A stretch of DNA of 64,000 bases, taken from Trichomonas vaginalis G3. Lineage: Eukaryota > Parabasalia > Trichomonadida > Trichomonadidae. A program made the translations under genes and the position numbers. The DNA is taken from NCBI RefSeq assembly GCF_026262505.1, contig NC_067207.1:27496082-27560081 (forward strand), in the 5' to 3' direction. Of the stretch, positions 36,884 through 47,130 are shown in pieces. Position 1 is the first letter of the stretch. The number at the start of each line of letters is the position of its first letter. Under the pieces are notes generated by a model. The model was not told the DNA's origin, did no database searches, and saw only the letters and a program-made list of their open reading frames with translations.

Positions 36884-38118
36884 TTACTCAGAAAAATTTT
36901 TCTTTGTATATACACCATTCTGAACATCTAAAAGACTTTTGACATTTGCCAAGAATGTTCGTTTAGAAGCTGCCATATAACCATATTCTTGACAATATTG
37001 TTTATATTCATCATATAAAGACTTTTCATCTAAACACTCAAAGTTAGTCTCATCTATAAACAGTTCATATACACTCTTGTTTGCTTCTAACAACGTTTGT
37101 CTTTCTTCGGTATGTGGAATTTGTCTTGGATTGAACTTTGAAATATCTAATGTCATGAAATATGAGAACAAGTGGTTGTAAAAGTTAGGTGTCAAAGTTT
37201 CTGCTAAGTCGTCAAAATATTCTGTATCTTGCATATGAGCTTCTGACGTTCTGACAACTACATATCTTCTGTCAGAACTTTCTAACTTCATCGGAACGGC
37301 GTTGTTTGAAACCATGATGAAATTTGCAACATTTTCACAAACTCTTTGGTCTTTATATTTTCTTTCAACAACTCCAACTTTGTCTGTTATAAGACTCTTC
37401 AAAGCATCCGAGTTCAAAACTTTTGTTGTATCTATACTTTGAAGTTCGTTACATACTATAAGTTTCATATTCTCTATTGAAGAGTTAAATTTACCGCAGA
37501 TGTTTTCTAAGTTTGTCATATTCGGGTTCGAATAGCCCTCTAACAGTTTGCATAAGATATCTGTAAAGAAAGTGTTCTTACCTGTTCCTTGTTTTCCAAT
37601 TACAATGAGAGCAGTTTCATTTTTAGCACTTGGATGTTGTAAGATGTTTGCAAACCAACATAAGATATACTCATAGACTCTTTCGTTTCCATTGCATATA
37701 ATTTCTTTGACATGGTCTAACCAAGCTTCTATAACATTTTCTTTCCATTCTACTTGTTCGTATTTATATCCAGTGAAGATAGAATAGAAGTTTGGAGAAG
37801 GTGTATAGAACTTATACCACGAACTGAAAAATCTTCAAGTTTTGACAATAAGATATCCCAAGCATCTAACATCTTCATACCAACTTGTACGACTTTTATT
37901 TTCTTAAGTTTCTGTTTACATTCTTGTTCTGAAACTATTGTCGCTTTAGGTTTGTTAAAGACTACATCCCATTCTTTCATGACATAACATTCTGGGGCAG
38001 AGTCGACATAAATGACTAAACGTTTCAAATTCTCGACTGCTTTGTTATAGTCTCTAAATGGACACATATTTCTGAAGGCTTGGAAGTCATAAAAATCTGA
38101 AACGTCTATTCTGTACAT
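36884..38118 (-). pseudogene. SF3 helicase (element 2)
   Basis: The N-terminal region (DAWDILLSKLEDFSVRGI) matches TAWDVLLNQLSSLTVKGV of the element 1 primase-helicase. The C-terminal region has the SF3 signatures FNSSIENMKLIVCNEL (Walker B-type), NFIMVSNN and SSDRRYVVVR. No primase region is present at this locus. It would unwind DNA for the protein-primed polymerase. This copy looks broken. Confidence 0.75.
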
Positions 38119-38149
38119 TTTTTTATAAAAATAAAAAAAAATATTTTTT

Positions 38150-38957
38150 TTATTCTTGAGCTATTTGTTGCATTTGTTCCATTTGTTGCATTTGTTGTTC
38201 TTGAGCTATTTGTTGTTGAAGTTGTTCTTGTAGTACAATACTTTCACCAGTTGCATCTTCCAATTCGAAACTTTCTGCCGTCATTGACAAATACATAGGA
38301 CATAAAAGTTTTACAGGAACAAAGTTTGCGTCAACTAAGGTTAAGTTTATGTTTGCTAAAGTGTTTGAGTTTACTAAAGCTGAAAACTCTGCATTCGAAT
38401 GAACAATAGGCAAACCAGCAGAGAAAGTGTTGTTTATACGCATGAGTATCTTTTGGTCATAGTAGTTTCTGTCGACATTCGAATAGCACTTTGAACCTAA
38501 GTTTGAAACAATATATAAAATAGGTGTGCTTAAAGTCAATGGAACGGATAGACCTTGTATGACACCTTTTCCTGTTATAGGAAACTGTTGGTAGTAAAAA
38601 CCAGATATAAGTTTTGTATTATAGCTCATATCGTTTATACTAAACTCAGTCGGACATCCAAACATAATGAAACTTGCTCTAGTTGCAGCACATGTTACAT
38701 CCGTCCTTAAAGTATTAAATAAGTCAACAAAAACCTGTTGGTGGTATATCTGAGTAAGTATCTTCAAAGAAGTATTTTTTACCATTCACAACAATAAAAT
38801 CTTCTGGTGTCAAAAGAGCAAAACAGGCTTTAGTCGTCATCGTGTTTAAGGTCAGTTTACAATATCGTCCTTGAGGACTTTGTAAGTTTGTTGTTATAGA
38901 ATTATATGACTCAGGGTTTTTAGTCGTAATAGTATAAACCACTATGTCTTCTGCCAT
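38150..38957 (-). pseudogene. putative minor capsid (penton-like) protein, element 2
   Basis: Beta-rich throughout with jelly-roll-like alternation. The N-terminal part is ending VNGKKYFFEDTYSD; the later part holds GLSVPLTLSTPILYIVSNLG, an NTFSAGLPIVHSN segment and LTLVDANFVPVKLLCPMYL, the kind of last-strand LTDANGxPVxLxxP wording seen in penton proteins of Polintons and virophages. The extreme C-terminus is a Gln/Met low-complexity run. Close to ATPase, CCG-motif and major capsid genes. This copy looks broken. Confidence 0.45.
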
Positions 38958-38967
38958 TTACATATAT

Positions 38968-39198
38968 TTAAAAGTTTTTCTGAAAGTGGAGAAGAACTTC
39001 ATCTAAACTTTCACATGGCGTTTCTTGAAGTTCTCTGTCTAAGAAGTTCAAATATTTTGTAAAGACATAGAACTTTCCTTTGTCTACACGAACAAATAAA
39101 ACAGGGTCTTTCATATCGTTCAAAAGTGTGTAAAGTCCTTTACATGAAATAAAGTCTATATTGTTTTTCTTCAAACATCTTTCAAGAAGTTTTGACAT
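38968..39198 (-). CDS. 76-residue Polinton protein
   Basis: Small alpha/beta protein (LLERCLKKNNIDFISCKGLY, VLFVRVDKGKFYVFTKYLNF). It sits between the capsid-type and CCG-motif genes with 6-10 bp gaps and has a decayed counterpart at 57,240-57,463. Function unknown. Confidence 0.5.
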   Translation of the reverse strand: MSKLLERCLKKNNIDFISCKGLYTLLNDMKDPVLFVRVDKGKFYVFTKYLNFLDRELQETPCESLDEVLLHFQKNF

Positions 39199-39204
39199 TT
39201 TTAC

Positions 39205-39786
39205 TTAGCAAGTAAATTTTAATGAAATGTTGTGGTCGTCAAATATTTTTATGACGTCTGGGAAACTATATTTTAAGTTCAACGTTTCACCTCCTTTCAT
39301 AACGTATATCTTGTCAATGACATTATATGAAACACCACAGCAAGCAATGTCGGGTTCTATTTCTTTGATGTTTATATCGTCTGCCTCTGTCAAAAGTTTC
39401 AATAGTTCTTTCAAAACTTCATGAGGTGCAATGACATATGAGTTCACTTTTACAGGGTTGTGTTCGACCAAGTTTAACATTATACCCAAAGCTTGACAAA
39501 TCTTCTCCTGAGTTTTAAGTTTGTCTTTAAGTTGTTGGTAGTCGTTTCGAATATCTGCAACAGAACTTAAGTCTCTGCTAACTTCAGGATATGTTGGTTG
39601 TTCTTTTACAGGAACTATTGTTATACCATCTTCGTCTTCGTATGGTTTCCCCACTTCAACATCTCTTTCTTTGACATTGACAACAACACTTTGACTGTTT
39701 GTTTGAGTTGGTGAATTTAACTTCACATCTGCCACCGCCATTAAACCTTTTGAAACACTTACGCTTCTATTTTTCGGAAATGACAT
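39205..39786 (-). CDS. conserved Polinton protein, CCG-motif family
   Basis: 193 residues from the ATG at 39,786 (the frame is open upstream but has no leader there). Pro-rich N-terminus with SVVVNVKERDVEVG and QPTYPEVSRDL, then a helical LKTQEKICQALGIMLNLV, then IEPDIACCGVSYNVIDKIYV and an acidic/aromatic end. It matches 1,465-2,118 in order and motif. Unknown function; a core gene of both lineages. Confidence 0.55.
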   Translation of the reverse strand: MSFPKNRSVSVSKGLMAVADVKLNSPTQTNSQSVVVNVKERDVEVGKPYEDEDGITIVPVKEQPTYPEVSRDLSSVADIRNDYQQLKDKLKTQEKICQALGIMLNLVEHNPVKVNSYVIAPHEVLKELLKLLTEADDINIKEIEPDIACCGVSYNVIDKIYVMKGGETLNLKYSFPDVIKIFDDHNISLKFTC

Positions 39787-39804
39787 TTTACTTAGAATAA
39801 AAAG
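39787..39804. promoter_or_regulatory. 18-bp divergent promoter spacer
   Basis: TTTACTTAGAATAAAAAG separates divergent ATGs at 39,786 and 39,805, the same length and wording as 24,694-24,711. Confidence 0.5.
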
Positions 39805-40224
39805 ATGGACGTATTTGAGTATCTCTTCGAATTGAAGCAAAACAAAGTTTACACACACAAACAATACAAGTTCATTGATAGAATAGTTCTTTATACAAAC
39901 AATGGAAAATGTTATAGAATAGCAGTCTTTGCTGAACCAAAATATTTTCATAAAGCAAAGAAAGTTGGTATAACCGAGATGGTGAAAGTTCTTGACGTTG
40001 ACAAAAATATAACAACAAAACTGACCGATATTTCTAAAGGTAAGTTTATAATACAATACTATGTCAAAACTGGCGTACTGTCAATATTTGACGGAGAGAA
40101 GTCAGTTCAAGAACAACTTACTGACCTGCTGCCAAAATCTGCTCGATGGAAGCTGTCGTTATGCCAATCTGAGGAGCCCCAGCAGGTTTCATCGAACGAA
40201 TCTTCAAAAGAGCATCTTCCGTGA
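39805..40224 (+). CDS. unrecognised Polinton protein, 139 residues
   Basis: Compact alpha/beta start (FEYLFELKQNKVYTHKQYKF, IDRIVLYTNNGKCYRIAVF) and a strand region ending KFIIQYYVKTGVLSIFDG. The last 35 codons run antisense to the major capsid gene end, so the 3' limit is less certain. A decayed counterpart lies at about 56,300-56,664. Confidence 0.45.
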   Translation: MDVFEYLFELKQNKVYTHKQYKFIDRIVLYTNNGKCYRIAVFAEPKYFHKAKKVGITEMVKVLDVDKNITTKLTDISKGKFIIQYYVKTGVLSIFDGEKSVQEQLTDLLPKSARWKLSLCQSEEPQQVSSNESSKEHLP

Positions 40225-41720
40225 AAAGTGCTATTGGTTTTGTAAACTTCTTTGCTTTCAATTCATTTGGACCGTCTCTGTCACCAGTATATTGTATTTG
40301 TACAGTACCAACAGTTGAAATACCACCCATAAAGTCTTCTGAGTCAGCAAATGGAATGCCAAGCCAAAAGTTTGAACGGTCTCCATTTGTATATTGAGTT
40401 TTTTGACCTCCTGTATGAGTCCATACTTTCACATATGGCATAATAGAACTTTGCATTTCAGGGTTAATGGTTGTTGTGAAGTTGTTGTTAAAGTTCATAG
40501 CATCTAATGTCAAGTTGTATGACCTCATATCCTCAACTGTAGAATATTCTTCTCTTGGATAATATTTGCCATCTATGTTTATATGATATTTAATACCAGG
40601 GTTGTAGAAACAAGAATAGTCATTTATAGTTCGTCTGAACAGTACAAACATAGTATCTGCATGTTTCATTGCAGTTGTTAAAGCAATATCTGTTCTTGCA
40701 CCTGGGTCAGCACTTTGGTTTCCAACTTCACCTGCAAAGTCTTTGACAGATATTTGGTGTATAGGGAACATAAGTGGAACTGCAATATATTTGGCAGCTA
40801 AAGCATTTGAAATATCTGGGTCCAACATATAGACTGCAAGTCTGCTTTCTATTCTCTTGCATTCAAATTTTTCGCATGTGAACTTAACTGGGTCCCAAGC
40901 AGTTCCAGCAGCATTGAAATAGTAGTTTACTTCAGTGTTGAAGTTTGAGAAACCAAAGTCTAAGTCAACTTTGTCTTTGCAAAAGTCACAGAACTTGGCT
41001 CCACCAGTTCCAGCTACAGCAATGCTGAATGGGTCTTGTGTTGGTGCAATGACTAAGTTATTTTTGCTTGGAGTAAGTTCGATAGAAATTTTTCCTGCCA
41101 GTTTGGCAAGTATCTTAAAAACCTGAAGATGAGGAAAGATGACAAAGGAACTCTAAGTTTCAGTTTTACTTTGGTTACTGCTGCTGCAGTTTGTCCAGAA
41201 AGGTCAACATAAACTCCTGGAACGTTAGGGTCAAGTCTTCTTATTTTCTCAATAGTTGCATACTGGTCTGTTTGTTCTCTAGCTTGTGGTTGTACTGAGT
41301 TCTTAAAGCGAACCATTCATAGTTTGCCCATGTTACTGTTTGAACTAAGTCAGAGTTAGAATATATCTTATATCCCATAAAAACTTCTGGAGCATATTGG
41401 TATCCGACATAGAAAATTCCATTGCAACCTTTCTTGTCAGACAACTTGGCAGAAGGTTTTATTTCAATGTCTTGTTCCACGTATAAGAAAGAGTTGTCAA
41501 TAGAAATTATATGAAACCTGTCGCAAGCAATATCTACTGTTGTTGAAGAACCTTCTCCAAACTCACCTACATTTCCATAAGAAACAGCAGTTGTATATTC
41601 GTAAGTTCCAGGAACTATTTCTGACCTTCTAATGGCATTGTCGCATTCGTTATACCATTCGGAAACATTTCCATTCATAGCATCCAAAACTGTTGGCGTT
41701 ATATTCTGAGCGGCGTACAT
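40118..41720 (-). pseudogene. major capsid protein (double jelly-roll), element 2
   Basis: About 530 residues long, the size of Polinton major capsid proteins. It starts TPTVLDAMNGNVSEWYNECD and contains the strands KIYSNSDLVQTVTW and YEWFAL. A VKLKLRVPLSSF strand region follows. The later half has MPYVKVWTHTGGQKTQYTN and GIPFADSEDF before a conserved helical tail. The beta-rich layout, length and neighbours (penton-like gene, ATPase) support a double jelly-roll capsid; there is no short diagnostic motif, so a structural-profile search is needed. This copy looks broken. Confidence 0.55.
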
Positions 41721-41752
41721 TTCATATGAGTAAAAATATAGAATAGTTGGAT

Positions 41753-44700
41753 TTATATGTCATAATAGAACCCACATGGACCAAGCTTTACTTTCTTCCT
41801 GACTGAGTTTTGTTGCATCTTTGCCTCATGTTCACCTAGTATGTTGTAAATTTCCCATGTCCTTTTTGCCTTTGGGCTCTGGTCGCCCATCTCAGGTAAC
41901 CTATATCTTAGAAAGATTTCGTCATAGTTTGTATTTGAGTCTTCGCGTATTGTTTGCATGACTCTTTCCTGAGTTTCTGGTTCAAGCTCTTCAAACAGTG
42001 CCTGTCCATATGGAATAAGCTCGTTTCCAAATATATGTTTTTGTAGCCATTCTGGTTTTCTTTCCATGTTACCAACTATATCTTTTGTGAATGGGAAAGC
42101 TTTTACCCAATCTTTCAGTCTTGCGTCGTTTATTTCTGTAGTTGGTTTTATTTTGTCAAGGAACATGTTTTTCAATACTAACATTTCATTTGGTACTGTC
42201 CATTTGAGTTTTCTTAAATATTCATCCCTTCTCAGTTCATTGTCTGCAAAGTAAGTTTTTATGACATTTTGTAAACTTTCATTTGCAAGGTCATGTACAA
42301 TAGGTTCTCTTCCTTCGCTCTCCCTAACTTTCTTTCTAAACTCTTCACCAAATATACCATCTCTATGGTTCTGTGTAGTTCTTTGAGATAAATGTTCTAG
42401 AACGTCAGGTGTTATATTTCCATCAGCCATGTTCATTTCATACTGGTCCAAAATATCTGCATGTTTCATATCTTTCAATGGCATTAAAGCCGCGCTGAAA
42501 ATACCAGCTATATCTGGTTCACCATTGACTTCCATTGCGTCTACAACTTCTTGGAATTGTGGTTGTAAGTTTATGAACCACCTATCTGGATTAGCTTTAT
42601 GACCCCATCTCATTGTAGTTCCATCGTCTGCAGAAACAAAAGTAGGTTTGTTTCCATCTTGGCTAGGTTCTGAATGAACTTTAAACAATGTTTCATTTCT
42701 ATATGTTTTCTTGAAATTTAACCTTTTATCTTCACCGAGTTCATCCGAAGATTGAACGTTAAATGCTCGTAAGTAAAAAGGGTTGTTGTATTTGCGTACA
42801 CTTTCTTTCAGTACTTCCATTCTATGCTGAATATTTTCATCTGATGTTGGAGTCTTTTGTATGTCGGCGAACATTTTTCGATATTCTTCTACTATGTCAG
42901 CCGAATTTTTCTTAGACTCTTGGAAAGATTCCATATTCTCCGCATACTCTTGTTGAGGGTCAAGATTTTTCGGCTGTTCCAAATCTTCATCTAGTTCTGT
43001 GAAGTTAGTTTCCAAAGGAGGGACTTGTTCGTTTCCTTCAGGCTCTTCTAGCTGTTGTTGCTGAACTATTTCTTCCATGTCTGGTTGTATCTGAACTTCT
43101 TCCTGTGGAGTTTCTTGTACCTCATCTGCTGGCATTTCATATATTCCGAGACCGTTTTTAACAAGTTCCCTATTTAAGTCATCCGCATTCATAACCCTTT
43201 CTTCTTTCGTTCCGTCTCTATTTTTTACGCGTTTCATGAAGATAGTTGAATTATCATTTATCTCTGACACCAAATATCTCGGAGTAAATTCATTCATGTC
43301 ATTTGGATGATATGCTATTAAATCATATCCCTTAGCGAGCTTGTATTTTCCAGGTTTGAAATTATATCCCATTTGGTGCTGAACCATAAAGCTAAATAGG
43401 TTCGGGTCAGTATTTCCTTCCTTGAACTTTCTAATAGCTTCTTTATATCTGTCACTAAAGTCAAGAGTATCTGGGTAACCATAGTCTTCTTTAAGCATTT
43501 TTAAGAATTCTTGGTTTCCTTGTTCTCTACTTCTTTTATGTCCTTGCTCTGTTTGTGGTTGTTGTTGTGCAGTGTTTTGAACTGTTGGTTGTTGTGCTGG
43601 TTGTGGAGGTGGTTGTTGTGCAGGGTTTTGAACTGTTGGTTGCTGTGCTGGTTGTGGAGGTGGTTGTTGTGCTGGATTTTGAACTGTTGGTTGTTGTGTT
43701 GGTTTTGGTGCATGCCTGTGTCTGTGTCCATGTGACGATGTAAATGTTTTAGGTAGTCCTGGTGCAGGTGCTTCTCTTGGAGGGTTTGGTGGTATATAAG
43801 TTCCACTAGCTAGTATATAAGTTCCACCAGCTGGTATATAAGTTCCACCAGCTGGCACATATGTTCCATCTGCAGCATAGTGTCCTACCTGACTTTTCGT
43901 TTTTAAGAAAGCATTTACTAGGTCTGTTTTGGTCTGTTGTAACTCTTTTTCTTGACTTTCCACAACAGTTGCTCTAACGGCGTCATAGGCACTTTGAACT
44001 GCCTGTCTCGTTGCTGCATCTGTTATTTTCGTCATATTTTGTGCTACTTCTCTTAACTCTTTGTCGAAACCTTCAGACTTCAGTTTCTTTCCAGATGAGA
44101 AATCGTTCACTTGTTTCACCTTACTATGAAGAGCTTCGAAGGCGTTCTTAAAGTCAGCATTCATTAAAGCTTCATTTGAACTGTCTTCATCCGCTTGTAT
44201 TTTTGTCCTTATTGACCCTATAAGTTGGGCTGCTTTGGCGTTGGCTTGGGCATCTAACCAGTCATTGTTAGCTTTTATATATTCTGCGCTTTTCATTGCC
44301 TTTTGCATGGCTGCGTCGTTATTTTTACTTTCTTGTGCTAAGTTTTCATACTGTACGGTTTGGTTTTGCAACTGTAAAAGTTTTTCTGCCTTTACATTTG
44401 CTTCAACTTCTTTTTTATACTCATCGCTATCCATATATGTCTTCAGGGCTTTTTGTTTTATCTCTTCATCTTTCAGTATTTTATATTGAGTAGTATGGTT
44501 TTTCAAATTTATGACATCTTGTTCCATTTTTGCTACTTCTGCTGCTTTTTCTGACACTTTTTTCGCATATTCCTCTGTACTTAGTTCTTTCAGTTGTTCT
44601 TCTTTCTTCTTTTTCTCTACGTTTAACTCATTGAGTTTCTTTGTGTGTCTGTCATATTCTAGTTTCTTTTCGTTTTCACTTATTTGCTTCTGTATGTCTA

Positions 44701-45010
44701 TGTTTGACTTTTTGACATCTGTTATTTGATTTTTGAGTGAACTCAAATTCATTTGACTTTGAGGGTTATAGGCTGTTCCGTCTGCAGCTCCACCATAGCC
44801 TGCCATTTTCGCTAAAAGTGCCGCTCTTAAACCTCCACTCTGTGCACCAATAACTCGGTTTAAAAGCATAGGATTGCTTGACATTTGTTGCAACATAGTG
44901 GGGTCATTCATCATTTGTTGTTGCAACTGTTGTTGTGGTGTCAGTTTTACTATTGGATGTTTCAATGCTCTCTTCCTCTTACGTATATTCTTACGTAGCT
45001 TACGTGGCAT
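41753..45010 (-). CDS. 1085-residue coiled-coil, Q/P-rich structural-type protein
   Basis: The largest gene of element 2, and it looks whole. Basic N-terminus (MPRKLRKNIRKRKRALK), Gln/Met-rich stretch, long coiled coil (about 90-360), then two repeat blocks: YVPAGGTYIPAGGTYI units (about 380-405) and three QQPTVQNPAQQPPPQPA units with a preceding His-rich GHRHRHAP. The second half is globular (PRYLVSEINDNSTIFM; MRWGHKANPDRWFINLQPQ) with helical acidic regions. It precedes the major capsid gene on the same strand, so a scaffold, core or polyprotein role is plausible but is inference. A decayed copy fills 51,578-54,775. Confidence 0.6.
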   Translation of the reverse strand: MPRKLRKNIRKRKRALKHPIVKLTPQQQLQQQMMNDPTMLQQMSSNPMLLNRVIGAQSGGLRAALLAKMAGYGGAADGTAYNPQSQMNLSSLKNQITDVKKSNIDIQKQISENEKKLEYDRHTKKLNELNVEKKKKEEQLKELSTEEYAKKVSEKAAEVAKMEQDVINLKNHTTQYKILKDEEIKQKALKTYMDSDEYKKEVEANVKAEKLLQLQNQTVQYENLAQESKNNDAAMQKAMKSAEYIKANNDWLDAQANAKAAQLIGSIRTKIQADEDSSNEALMNADFKNAFEALHSKVKQVNDFSSGKKLKSEGFDKELREVAQNMTKITDAATRQAVQSAYDAVRATVVESQEKELQQTKTDLVNAFLKTKSQVGHYAADGTYVPAGGTYIPAGGTYILASGTYIPPNPPREAPAPGLPKTFTSSHGHRHRHAPKPTQQPTVQNPAQQPPPQPAQQPTVQNPAQQPPPQPAQQPTVQNTAQQQPQTEQGHKRSREQGNQEFLKMLKEDYGYPDTLDFSDRYKEAIRKFKEGNTDPNLFSFMVQHQMGYNFKPGKYKLAKGYDLIAYHPNDMNEFTPRYLVSEINDNSTIFMKRVKNRDGTKEERVMNADDLNRELVKNGLGIYEMPADEVQETPQEEVQIQPDMEEIVQQQQLEEPEGNEQVPPLETNFTELDEDLEQPKNLDPQQEYAENMESFQESKKNSADIVEEYRKMFADIQKTPTSDENIQHRMEVLKESVRKYNNPFYLRAFNVQSSDELGEDKRLNFKKTYRNETLFKVHSEPSQDGNKPTFVSADDGTTMRWGHKANPDRWFINLQPQFQEVVDAMEVNGEPDIAGIFSAALMPLKDMKHADILDQYEMNMADGNITPDVLEHLSQRTTQNHRDGIFGEEFRKKVRESEGREPIVHDLANESLQNVIKTYFADNELRRDEYLRKLKWTVPNEMLVLKNMFLDKIKPTTEINDARLKDWVKAFPFTKDIVGNMERKPEWLQKHIFGNELIPYGQALFEELEPETQERVMQTIREDSNTNYDEIFLRYRLPEMGDQSPKAKRTWEIYNILGEHEAKMQQNSVRKKVKLGPCGFYYDI

Positions 45011-46130
45011 TTTAAGTGAAGTTAAAAAGCGGTTTTTGACAGATGTTTATATGACACTTTCTACCCTCTTGAATTTTCATGAACTTTCTTGTCTATGTTT
45101 TGTAAAGTTCTTCATCGTAAAGACTTTCTCATGAACTTTCTTGTCAATGTTTTGTAAATGACCCAAAAATATATTTTAGGGTAGAAGGGTATATCTACCC
45201 TCTTTTCTACCCTCTTTTCTACCCTCTTGAATTTTCATGAATTTCTTCGTAAATGTTTTGTTGAGATTTCTTCGTAAATGTTTTGTTGAGATTTCTTCAT
45301 CTAATTTCTCATGAATTTCTTCGTAAATGTTTTGTTGAGATTTCTTCGTAAATGTTTTGTTGAGATTTCTTCATCTAATTTCTCATGAACTTTCTTGTCA
45401 ATATTTTGTTGAGATTTCTTCGTAAAGACTTTGTTGAGATTTCTTCATCTAATTTCTCATGAACTTTCTTGTCAATATTTTGTTGAGATTTCTTCGTAAA
45501 TGTTTTGTTGAGACTTCTTCGTATATGTTTTGTCAAGAGGGTAGAAAAGAGGGTAGAAAAGAGGGTAGATATACCCTTCTACCCTAAAATATATTTTTCA
45601 TGAATTCTGTATAAAATTCATGAAAATTCAAGAGGGTAGAAAAGAGGGTAGAAAACGGGGTAGATATACCCTTCTACCCTAAACATTATTTTGGGTCATT
45701 TACACTCATTGACGATGAAGTCGTATATGTTTTGTTAAGACTTCATCGTAAAGACTTTGTCAAAACTTTCTTGTCTATGTTTTGTCATGAACTTTCTTGT
45801 CAATGTTTTGTCAAGATTTCTTCATCTAATTTCTCATGAACTTTCTTGTCTATGTTTTGTTGAACTTTCTTGTCTATGTTTTGTTAAGACTTCATCGTAA
45901 AGACTTTGTCATGAACTTTCTTGTCTATGTTTTGTCATGAACTTTCTTGTCAATGTTTTGTCAAGACTTCATCGTATATGTTTTGTCAAGACTTCTTCGT
46001 AAATATTTTGTTAAGATTTCTTCATCTAATTTCTCATGAACTTTCTTGTCTATGTTTTGTTGAACTTTCTTGTCTATGTTTTGTCAAGACTTTCTTGTCT
46101 ATGTTTTGTCAAGATTTCATCGTAAAGACT
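45011..46130 (-). repeat. right subterminal array: 25-bp repeats and hairpin modules
   Basis: The reverse-complement counterpart of the left array: units such as TTCTTCGTAAATGTTTTGTT and GAACTTTCTTGTC[AT]ATGTTTT, with hairpin modules at about 45,165-45,240, 45,535-45,600 and 45,628-45,690. No gene. Confidence 0.85.
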
Positions 46131-46190
46131 TTCATTTTATACTAAACATCAACGGGGCTAGAAGGCACGAAGTGCCTGGAAGCCCCACTA

Positions 46191-46221
<31 letters not shown>
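46131..46221 (-). repeat. right TIR of element 2 with T-tract
   Basis: Reverse complement of the left TIR including GGCACGAAGTGCC and CCCCACTACC, followed by a run of 29 T. Confidence 0.9.
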
Positions 46222-46227
<6 letters not shown>

Positions 46228-46831
46228 AAAATGATTAGAAAATAGCGTTTTTGATCAAAATTTCAAATTTTTATTTCCGAATATCTCTATTTGTGACTAA
46301 TTAGAGACATTTCTATAATTTTAGTGCGCAGCATATGCAATTCCTCTTTGGTTATTGCATTAATTTCTCAAAAAGAAAAAAGGCTTCAATAATTTTTTCA
46401 ACAATACAGTACTAAAGCTAAGAACTTCTAAACACATGAAAAGTTATATCATTCTCGTTAATATGTAGATTATCAATGAAAAGAATATTGTGAAATTTGA
46501 ATATTTTTTAAAATAGAATGTAGAAATACTTATCAATGCTTAAAATAGAGATATGTGAGAGCTAGATCCGTATTTATTTACGTTTTCGTGCATATTTTGA
46601 ATATCAAATTAAATTAATTTTGAAGATTTTAGCATCTAAAAGTATTTAATGCCCTTATACAAGCAAGGTAATTCTTACATGTCTTAGTAAGTCCAAACTT
46701 AATGTTTTATGATATGGGCCTGACCTCTCCATATGGTGACGATAGAAATTGAATAGGGTACCTAAATAAAAAAAAGGAGTTTAAATATTAGATATTTTTT
46801 ATTAGTTCACATATATTTCCATAGATTTAGT
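46222..46831. other. host spacer between elements 2 and 3
   Basis: AT-rich, no gene. Contains GAATAGGGTACC near 46,751, an inverted match of the repeat on the far side of element 2. Confidence 0.5.
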
Positions 46832-46918
46832 AGGTCAGGTAAGTGGGGCTTCCAGGCGCGTTGCGCCCTCTAGCCCCGAAGATGTTTAGTATAAATGAAG
46901 TTTTTATTCGGAAAATTG

Positions 46919-46996
46919 TTAGTCTTCTGGTGTGAATTCGGAGGACTCTTCTTGGATAGAGTCTTGTATTTCCTCCTCCTCTTCTTCTTCCTCCAT
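46919..46996 (-). other. acidic C-terminal coding fragment
   Basis: Minus strand reads MEEEEEEEEIQDSIQEE and ends EFTPED. The same frame is open upstream (FDPEEGFFPEA) without an ATG. It looks like the end of a gene or a very small acidic protein close to the TIR, not present in element 2. Confidence 0.3.
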
Positions 46997-47130
46997 TGCT
47001 TCTGGGAAGAAGCCTTCTTCTGGGTCGAAAACATTATATAATGTGTCACTTTTCACAAATTATATATGTTTTCATGTTTTGTCACTTTTCTGTCACTTTT
47101 CGGGTAAAACATTTTTATTATTATATATAA

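Larger units (their letters stand above)
21231..46193. mobile_element. Polinton/Maverick element 2, complete, about 25 kb
   Basis: Both ends carry inverted AGGTAGTGGGGCTTCCAGG repeats, with subterminal arrays inside them and the full Polinton gene set between: integrase, family B polymerase, ATPase, capsid-type genes. Poly-A on the left (21,206-21,231) and poly-T on the right (46,193-46,221) abut the ends and may belong to the TIR. I see no clear target-site duplication. Roughly a dozen breaks are spread over about eight genes, while others read whole, so it is young but no longer fully coding. Confidence 0.9.

Noticed and set aside
43501-43806. Alternative frames inside the Pro/Gln repeats of the 1085-residue gene
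   Set aside because: Shadows of the QQPTVQNPA repeat; the long frame explains the region.
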